Shown one piece after another: positions 6,037 to 14,100 of a stretch of 19,297 bases of DNA. A program made the translations under genes and the position numbers. Below the pieces are notes generated by a model. The model searched no databases. It had not been told where the DNA came from and worked only from the letters and a program-made list of their open reading frames with translations. Location of the stretch: NCBI GenBank assembly GCA_903898475.1, contig CAIUFU010000262.1, positions 1-19,297 of the forward strand, read 5' to 3'. Within the stretch, counting starts at the first letter, position 1, and every line of letters starts with the position of its first letter. The stretch is from an uncultured Alphaproteobacteria bacterium (GTDB lineage Bacteria; Pseudomonadota; Alphaproteobacteria; Rickettsiales; UBA1997).

Positions 6037-9000
6037 ATGAACTTGGTTAAGAAAATAACACAGATTATTTCTTTGGTTTTCTTGATCGCCTTCTCTTCTT
6101 CTTGCAAACAACAATGCTTTACCACCGATGAATTTAATGTAAGTAACGTTGTTGTTGATTCCTATCCAACCGTTGATGGCATTGATGGCGCAACTTATGA
6201 TGCAACTACCGGCGGACAAACCGCGCGCTGGCACGATACCACTTTTAAATCAAATGGTGACGCTTTCTTAATTAAGATTTCCGGAGCTTGGACACCTTGG
6301 GGAGGTGGCATCTATCACGACATGAATGATACTGAGCTTAATGCCTTAAGTGTCTGCAAAACTTGTGCTAAAAGAGATCCTTCAACCAAAAACTGCATTT
6401 GCTACGCCGGCACCAATAGCACCGCTGAACTTTATCAAACTTGCAATCCAACTGCCATGCAGCTTGATAGTGATGGCAACTCTACCGGAGTTATGCAGCA
6501 AGATAATCCAGGACTTTGCTCTTGTACAAAAAATCCAATTTACGGAACAGCTTCTGATTACGGCGTTTATCACTTTCCGCTAAACTATTACGATAAAAGT
6601 GAGACGATGCTAATCGCCGACAAACAATCTACCTGCAAATTTATTGCCGGCATGGGTGCTTATATCGGCTTATTTGGCCGCTCTGGCGTGACCGACCCGT
6701 CGCGACTTTATCACCTATTTGTTGAAGATTACGACGCTTTTGGCAACGCCACTAAGGTATGCGACATAACTTTAAATTCGAACGGTGAATGTAAAGACAG
6801 CTCCGGCAAAGATCGCACCGCCTATGTTTTCAAAAGCTCTAATGATAAAATCTTCATGAAAGATGATGGCGACGGCAATACCGGCGTTAATACCAACACC
6901 GCCAACGATATTTACCACGGCCCTAACGAAGTGGTAAAAGTCAAAATTTTTGACCTCTATTATAACGACAATTACGGCAAATATAATATCGACATCCTCA
7001 AAGGCGTTGGCGACAATAGCGATCTCAGCACCGTCGGACTATTAGAATTCATGGTCCGCCTAGTTGAAAATGCTTTACTTGGTGACCTAGAGCCTGTCAC
7101 CGCCTTATCGCAAGACGCCTCTGGCAATACCATCACCACTACAACCTATGAAAGGGTTGGCGGCATTATTGAATTCATGTTTCGTGCAATCGTTCAAGAT
7201 TCTGGCTTCAGAATTATTCTTCAGATTACCTTATCACTCTATGTAGCGTTCTACGGTCTCTCTGTTTTGCTTGGCATTGTTGAGGTCAGCAGAAAAGAAT
7301 TGATGAACCGCTTATTAAAAATCAGCTTAATCATGTTCTTCACCGGCGCCAATAGCTGGTATTTCTACAATGAATTCATCGTCGGATTTTTCTACGACAG
7401 TATGAATTACATCGTCTCGATGATGATGAGCCTTTCCGATAACGCACTGTCTCAAGGAATGGATACTTCTGCAATAATGGTTGCTCAAATGGATCGAGCC
7501 ACTGATATAAGCAGCTCAACGCGCTTCTCCTACATTGATTCAACAATCGAAATGATGTTGTCACCGGCATTCGCCGGAAAAGTATTTAGCTTAGTTTTAG
7601 CCGATCTATTTGGCATATTTTACGTCGTCGGCATCTACGCTCTCGTGGGCTACTTCATCTACGTCATGCTGATTGCAGCCTCGATGTATTTGATGAATAT
7701 GATGAAAATTATTTTCGTTTTATGTTTGGGCCCCATCTTCATCTCCTTCACCTTATTCAATCAAACCAACACCATGTTTAAAAACTGGTTGGCCTTTTTA
7801 GGCGCCAGAGCTCTAGAAATTATCCTGATTTTCGCCATTCTCTATAACTTCGTCATGCTAATTGATGCAAGCTTCAGAGATCTTTTATCTTACACCGCCT
7901 GCGTAGAACCATTTAGCTTTGGCCTGTTCTCAATCAATATCTTAAAAGCCTCGGGCATTGGCGACAGAACTGTTGTTACTTGGATGACCAGCATGACCAA
8001 AATTGCCGCCTTAATTTTCATCACCCAACTAGTTTTAAATAAAGTTGCCGAAGTTGCCGGACACCTAATCACCATTGGCGGCGTTGCCAACAAGGGAGGA
8101 GATGGCACCGGACACGGCCAATCAGGCATGACCTTGGCGGGTGCTGGTGGCGCTGATGCCAGCAAATTATTTAACAAAGATGATAAAGATTATGCGGCCA
8201 ACAAACTCGGCGGCGGCATCATGGGCAGCGTCATGTCTGCCGGAGTCTCTGCTGTTGGCACAGCTATGAATCTTGGCGCAACTGCTGCGATGTATGGTGG
8301 AAAAGGTCTAGCTGCAGCAAGCAGAGCTTTGGGAATCGACGAAAAACTTTCAAAACTTGGCGATTACAATGTGCCAATGAAAGCAATGCGCTCAATGGGC
8401 CGCAACTCCATAATTGATCCTATCATTAAGCAGGCGCAAAAAGACTCCTTTGATGCAAAAAACAAAGATGGCTCAGCTTTAACAGCACCGCAACGCGATG
8501 CCTTCGTCAGAAATCAAACCTTCGCCAAACTAAACGCCATGGCGCAACAAAAAGATCCAAATGGTGCAAAAGACGCGGTTAACAAACCTTTAATGTCAGC
8601 CGCTTTAGGACTTAGCCATGATCACATTGCCGCCAGACTTGATCAAAAACAAATCCACGAACCAGCCAAAGCTCTCATCAAAGCCAAAGAAAAAGAACTC
8701 AAAGCCGAAGGTCTGTACGGCTCCGAATTGAAGGGCAAATTGAAAGAAGCTGTAAAAGATTGGGCCGGTAAAAACCTCAGCTCAGGCGCTGACGAGCTAA
8801 AAGCCAGCCTCGATAAAAAAGGCAAAGATGGCTTAACTTCTTCTGAAAAAGACCTCAAAAACGCCTTAAAATCAGCGAGTCTCGCCGACCCTGCACAAGT
8901 TGGTCGTCTTGTTGCCAATAAGCCAGAAGAGCAGAAGAAATTTATGCAATATCTGCAAGATCAAGAAGCCAAGCGTCACATGAAAAATGCCGAGGCCGAT

Positions 9001-11085
9001 AAAAATAAATTCAAAAGTGCCGGCGGTTTCGCAAACTGGGCCAGCAACATTGCAAGCCGAGGCCTAGATGGCGCTGCTCGCGTTGCTGGTTTTGAATCAG
9101 CCGCAAGAAACCCTCTCACCGCTCAAGAAACCTTCATGCGCAATTTGCAAAATGCTGAAAGAAGCGATGGCTCTTGGACTAATGCCGGCAAAAATGCTTT
9201 CAATAAATCCAATACTCTTTCAAAAATGTTTGGCTCGGGCTCGATGAATCGCAGCACCACCGAAGCACAACAAGCAAACTTGAGAGAATTCTTGGCGCAA
9301 GACCACCAGAAACCAAAAGAAGTTGCACCTCTCAAGCCACACGCCCCACTCAAAGACAAAAAAGCTCACGCTCTTGCAACCAATAAAGCCAATAGCAAAG
9401 ACGATAATCGCAGAACTTTCTTCCAAGGCAGATTGCAAGAACTTGCCACCAAAGACCTGCTCAAAAAAGTTGGAGACATCAATAAACTAGAAAGAAAAGG
9501 GAAATTCTCTGAAGCCAACGCCGCTAAAAAAGAGATGCTAACAGCAGCGCAAGAAGCCTTAAGAATGGATCCAAACAACAAAAAAGCCTTCCAACAAGAT
9601 GGCCGATCTCTCTTTGAAAAAGCTGCAAGATTAAGCTACCTGCAAAAACAATTTGGCATTAAAGACGAAGACCCAATGAAAACGCTTTCAAAAGCGCTTA
9701 ATGACGGCATCAAAAAAGAGTCAGGTGATATATTAAAAGAAGCGCAAGAGAAACGCCCAGACGCCGTTAAAAAGAAAGTCGAAGATCTGAAATTGCTAAA
9801 ATCCGGACTCTTCACCGACGCCAATAACGAAAAAGCCTTCGAAAAAATGGCGGCAATTCTAAACCCTGCCATAGATTCAATGATTAAGAAGGGAGCCGAT
9901 GGCCTAGAAGACAAAATCAGCCGCGATAATCAAAAAGATTCTGCAAACCCACTTACTTCAATAAAAGAAGAACTAAAAGACCCAATCCTCGGCGGCCCAA
10001 CCCCTGAAGATAAAAAAGCTTTGGCCGAAGAAAATGCTGAGCTCAACCAAGATAAGAAAGATGGCAAAGCTGAGTTGGATAAGCTTGATAAGGGATTGGA
10101 AGAGCTTGGTGATAAGTTCCTGAAAGAAGATAAGATGAAAGAGGAAGCTGCCGCTCAAGAGAAAGAGCGCGCTGATAAAGAGAGGGCTGATAAAGATGAA
10201 GCTGATAAAGAAAGAGCAGCTCAAGAGAAAGCTGAAAAAGATAGAATCGAACAAGAGGCCAGAGATAAAGTAGAAGAAAAGCTGTTCCAAGAAAACTGCA
10301 CAAAAGCCATAGATGTGATGCTTGGCTTCCAGATGGAAATTTTAAGTATAGAGAAACAACTTAAAGATCCTGCACTCACCGCAGAAGAAAGAGAGAAACT
10401 TGAATTTGCTCTTAAAGTCGACAAAGAAGACATGGCGAAGAAAATAGAAGAAAATCTTCAGCTTCGTTACTTACATGAAGAAGAGAGACGAGCGAAAGAA
10501 ATCGATAAACTTGGTAAAGAAGTAGAGAATTTAGATAAAAAATCTCCTACTGCCTTAGAAGACGCCAAATCTCTTTCTGAAAAAATCCAAACATTAAACG
10601 CAGAAATAGCCGGATCTCCAGTTAGTCAAATTGTAAAAGATTTGAGGGAAGATCTCCCAACAAAAGCAGCTGACACCACTCCCGAAAGAATTGCCTCTAC
10701 TGGAAAAGGAGTTCTTCTAGATGGAGGAAAAGTTGAGTTTGGCGCATCAATAACTGATGTCTTGCCAAAAGTTGATAAATTAATAACCGGCCTTGAAGCA
10801 TCGAACCCATTCTTGGGAGTTCCAGATGCACCTGCAAAAGAAGGGCTTGATCCAGCTAAAGCAAAAGAGCTTAGCATGAAGAAAAACCAAGTCTGCGGTC
10901 AGCTGAAATTGAATAAAATGGATCTGAAAGTAGCACAATTCAAACTCAATGCTCTGGATCCGAATTCGCCAGAATATAAATCTGAAAAAGCAAAACTCGA
11001 AGCCGAAATCAGCAAGCTAGAAAGCGACGTAAACCACTTAGAAAGAGAAGAAAATGATATTGAATCTGCTCTAAAACCTAGTTAA
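6037..11085 (+). CDS. virB6: Giant VirB6/TrbL-family type IV secretion protein
   Basis: A 1682-residue protein in three parts. (1) A signal peptide ending near Cys23 (FSSSC, a weak lipobox), then about 360 exported residues with a Cys-rich stretch at about 107-155. (2) A polytopic core at about 390-685 with five to seven membrane segments, including GFRIILQITLSLYVAFYGL, LVGYFIYVMLIAASMYLMNM and the FVLCLGPIFISF block, which is the most recognisable VirB6/TrbL feature. (3) Nearly 1000 mostly helical, Lys/Ala/Glu-rich residues with coiled coil around 1350-1440. VirB6 forms the inner-membrane channel base of type IV systems and passes substrate on; rickettsial homologues are characteristically enlarged. 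An in-frame TTG at 6034 precedes the chosen ATG. No other VirB gene is in the window, so the rest of the apparatus must lie elsewhere. Followed 89 bases later by the ankyrin/LRR gene. Confidence 0.85.
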   Translation: MNLVKKITQIISLVFLIAFSSSCKQQCFTTDEFNVSNVVVDSYPTVDGIDGATYDATTGGQTARWHDTTFKSNGDAFLIKISGAWTPWGGGIYHDMNDTELNALSVCKTCAKRDPSTKNCICYAGTNSTAELYQTCNPTAMQLDSDGNSTGVMQQDNPGLCSCTKNPIYGTASDYGVYHFPLNYYDKSETMLIADKQSTCKFIAGMGAYIGLFGRSGVTDPSRLYHLFVEDYDAFGNATKVCDITLNSNGECKDSSGKDRTAYVFKSSNDKIFMKDDGDGNTGVNTNTANDIYHGPNEVVKVKIFDLYYNDNYGKYNIDILKGVGDNSDLSTVGLLEFMVRLVENALLGDLEPVTALSQDASGNTITTTTYERVGGIIEFMFRAIVQDSGFRIILQITLSLYVAFYGLSVLLGIVEVSRKELMNRLLKISLIMFFTGANSWYFYNEFIVGFFYDSMNYIVSMMMSLSDNALSQGMDTSAIMVAQMDRATDISSSTRFSYIDSTIEMMLSPAFAGKVFSLVLADLFGIFYVVGIYALVGYFIYVMLIAASMYLMNMMKIIFVLCLGPIFISFTLFNQTNTMFKNWLAFLGARALEIILIFAILYNFVMLIDASFRDLLSYTACVEPFSFGLFSINILKASGIGDRTVVTWMTSMTKIAALIFITQLVLNKVAEVAGHLITIGGVANKGGDGTGHGQSGMTLAGAGGADASKLFNKDDKDYAANKLGGGIMGSVMSAGVSAVGTAMNLGATAAMYGGKGLAAASRALGIDEKLSKLGDYNVPMKAMRSMGRNSIIDPIIKQAQKDSFDAKNKDGSALTAPQRDAFVRNQTFAKLNAMAQQKDPNGAKDAVNKPLMSAALGLSHDHIAARLDQKQIHEPAKALIKAKEKELKAEGLYGSELKGKLKEAVKDWAGKNLSSGADELKASLDKKGKDGLTSSEKDLKNALKSASLADPAQVGRLVANKPEEQKKFMQYLQDQEAKRHMKNAEADKNKFKSAGGFANWASNIASRGLDGAARVAGFESAARNPLTAQETFMRNLQNAERSDGSWTNAGKNAFNKSNTLSKMFGSGSMNRSTTEAQQANLREFLAQDHQKPKEVAPLKPHAPLKDKKAHALATNKANSKDDNRRTFFQGRLQELATKDLLKKVGDINKLERKGKFSEANAAKKEMLTAAQEALRMDPNNKKAFQQDGRSLFEKAARLSYLQKQFGIKDEDPMKTLSKALNDGIKKESGDILKEAQEKRPDAVKKKVEDLKLLKSGLFTDANNEKAFEKMAAILNPAIDSMIKKGADGLEDKISRDNQKDSANPLTSIKEELKDPILGGPTPEDKKALAEENAELNQDKKDGKAELDKLDKGLEELGDKFLKEDKMKEEAAAQEKERADKERADKDEADKERAAQEKAEKDRIEQEARDKVEEKLFQENCTKAIDVMLGFQMEILSIEKQLKDPALTAEEREKLEFALKVDKEDMAKKIEENLQLRYLHEEERRAKEIDKLGKEVENLDKKSPTALEDAKSLSEKIQTLNAEIAGSPVSQIVKDLREDLPTKAADTTPERIASTGKGVLLDGGKVEFGASITDVLPKVDKLITGLEASNPFLGVPDAPAKEGLDPAKAKELSMKKNQVCGQLKLNKMDLKVAQFKLNALDPNSPEYKSEKAKLEAEISKLESDVNHLEREENDIESALKPS
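10171..10245 (+). repeat. Five tandem 15-bp units inside the virB6-like gene
   Basis: Units start at 10171, 10186, 10201, 10216 and 10231. The first three begin with GCTGATAAAGA and encode ADKER, ADKDE and ADKER; the last two are more diverged (AAQEK, AEKDR). They lie in frame in the charged coiled-coil region around residues 1379-1403, so gain or loss of a unit would lengthen or shorten the coil without shifting frame. Confidence 0.75.
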
Positions 11086-11174
11086 AGAGCTGGTTATCAC
11101 CACAAAACTAACCCATTAAAAACCACAATTGGCGGCGGATCCACTATCCACTGCTCAACAAAATTCTCACCACA

Positions 11175-14100
11175 ATGAAGAGTCTAAAAACCCCTCTACA
11201 TTATCAAAAAATGTCTGCAAGCGACCTCAATGCAGAACTGATAAAAAGCATAACTAACCAAGCATCCACATCAACAATACAACTAATCCTCGATTGTGGC
11301 GCTAATGTTCATCACAAAGATTTAGAAGGCGCGACAGCTTTACATTGGGCAGCGCAGAAAGGATCTTCAGAAACCTGCCAACTTCTTTTGCAACGTGGCG
11401 CAAGAGTTAGTGAAACATCTAAAAAAGGCGCTACACCATTAATATTAGCAGCAGCAACTGGATCTTTAGAAGTCTGCGCATTGCTTATATCACATAGAGC
11501 TGAAATTAATATTTCTACCCATGATCGCAGAACACCTTTATCCGCAGCAGCTGAACTTGGACATGCAAATTTATGCAACTTGCTGCTCGGAGGTGGTGCA
11601 AACATTGAAGATAAAGATAGAGAGAATGCCACCGCTTTGCATTGGGCAGTACAGAAGGGACATCTAAAAACCTGTGAACTTCTTTTAAAGCGTGGCGCAA
11701 GAGTTAACGAGAAAACTAAACAAGGTTCCACACCATTACTATTAGCAGCAGCGACAGGATCTTTGGAAATATGCCAACTACTTTTATCTCACAGAGCCGA
11801 GGTTGATATCTGCAGCAACGAGGGCAGAACAGCATTATCCGGAGCAGCTGAATTGGGGCATAATGATATTTGTGACTTACTCTTAAGAAATGGCGCAAAT
11901 ATCGATTACCCAGATAAGAACAATGTTACAGCTTTACATTGGACGGCACAGAAAGGACATCTAAAAACCTGCGAACTACTTTTAAAGCGTGGTGCAACAG
12001 TTGATAAAAAAACCGAAAGAGGCGCAACCCCTCTACTAGTAGCCACCTATGAGGGATTTTTAGAAATCTGCAAACTGCTATTATCTCATGGGGCTGCAAT
12101 TGATGCCTGCAACTGTCAAGGTCACACACCTTTATCCGTAGCAGCTACACAAGGACATACCGACATTTGTGATTTACTCTTAAAAAGAGGAGCAAACATA
12201 CATTATAGAACCCCTGCAGGCATTACGCCTTTGCACTTTACCACATTATACGGATCCAAAAAAACCTGTGAATTTTTGTTGGAACGCGGCGCTAGAATTA
12301 ATGAAAAAAGCAATGCCGGAGATACCGCTCTACTCATGGCCTCGAAACTGGGACATGCAGAATTGTGCGAAACACTTATCGCGGCCGGAGCGGATCTTAA
12401 TGCAGATAATCCGCCAGCGCTTGAACAAACCCAGACCTATCTTGCGCAACTAAAGTCAGATTTTCAGATTATTCCCAATGAAGAAATATTATCCAAAAGA
12501 CGAGCAGCTAGAAAAATAGAAGAACTACAAACTGTCATTAATCTCTTAGGGTCAAAACAGCTAGAATATGAGTTAAGACAAAGACAGGCAGCGGAGGAAT
12601 ACTACCAAAGAGAAGAGCAAAGAAAAAGACAAGAATCTGATGCATTACATTCAAAAATTCGCGCTCTTGATCGAGAACTTATTTCTCTTAACAGAGAAGC
12701 TGATGACTTGCATTCAGAAGCTCAAAATCTTGGACGTAATTCTGTTAGCCGAGAAATTGATTCTCTAAATCAACAAATGAGTGCCGCTATTACTTCTGGC
12801 GAAAAAATTGCCCGAGAATATCGATATTACCAAGAAAATCCGCGAGAAACAGATGAGATAGATAGAGATGTAAGAGCCAATGATAGAGAGATAGAGCAGA
12901 TTCGTAGAGAGTTGAGACAAAATACAAGTTGGCAGCAAGATGTTGATGGCAAGATTGAGGCTATATCTTCTCTGAGAGCACAGAAGATTGATCAGATTAG
13001 AGAGGTGGAGAAATTAAAGGAAATCGCAGAAGCGGCGTTAATAAGACTAGCTGAGGAAGAGAGAATTGCACAAGAACGTAGAGATGCGGAAAAAGAACAA
13101 GATAGAAGAAGGCGAGATGAAGATTCTGAGAGAAAGAAAGATAGAGAAAAAGAGATTCAACAACATTTGCAGCGAGTCTCACCTGCCATAAGAAATAGGG
13201 ATGCGGCGACCATAATAAAAGCTATTAATATCGGCGCAATAAATGGAGAAAATGCTTCACTTTTTTTAGGTATGGCTGTGAGCCATGGCTATAAAGAAAT
13301 CTGTGAATTGCTGGTTAGCTGTGGTGCAAAAATTAATGGAAAGGATGAAAATGGAAATACGCCTTTGCACATCGCTGCAAAAGAGGGTCGTAAGGAAATT
13401 TGCGAATGGTTAATTGGTCTTGGTGCAAAAATTAATGCTATAAATAATGACGGACAAACGGCTTTTAATGAAGCTACAAAAGCAGGTCGTGCACAGATCT
13501 GTAGATTCTTTATAGATCAAGAATTGAGAATAGAAAATGAAGCAAGAAGAAACAGACCAGCTAAAATTACAGAGATTCTCGAAAGAGTAAGAAACGATGG
13601 CGTTAGCATATTTTATCTTGAAGACGAAAATGCGGGAAATGATGTGGCTAAAGATTTGGCTGAGGCTTTGCAAAGAAACAATAGAACACACCTTGTGTTG
13701 CTTAGCAACAACATCATCTCAGACTCTGGAGCCAAAGCTTTAGCGGAAGTTCTAAAAACTAATCCAGTCATCAAAAAAATTAACCTGTGTAACAATCAAA
13801 TAGGATCGGACGGAATCAAAGCTTTCGCAGAAGCATTAGAGACAAACCGCACTTTGCTCGAATTAGATCTTGGTAATAATCCAATTCCCGCCGGAGATAA
13901 GAATTTAGCTAGAATCAAAACCACTTTGGAAAGAAATAAACAACTTGCAGGACCTCATTACGCCGAAGAGGAAAGACTCAGGCTAAAATTAAAAGAAAAC
14001 CTATCTCAATTTTTTGAAAGCTCTAAATTCCTATCTAACCCCAACTACCTGGAAGAGTCTAACGCAAAGCTCTCAGCAGAAGTTTTAGAGTTTAGTAAAG

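Noticed and set aside
5943..6234. Minus-strand reading frames overlapping tRNA-Leu and the VirB6-like start
   Set aside because: Antisense of the tRNA (the AGLEPARA peptide comes from the T arm and variable arm) and of the signal peptide region.
9973..10303. Minus-strand frames with very hydrophobic translations
   Set aside because: They are antisense of the Glu/Lys-rich coiled coil; antisense of GAA/AAA codons gives Phe/Leu/Ser-rich peptides by composition.
11312..11731. 139-codon minus-strand frame inside the ankyrin array
   Set aside because: It shows the same repeat period as the ankyrin repeats on the other strand and is a shadow of them.
11334..12420. CRISPR-like regular spacing
   Set aside because: The 99/297-base periodicity is coding ankyrin repeat; there are no short identical repeats with unique spacers anywhere in the window.
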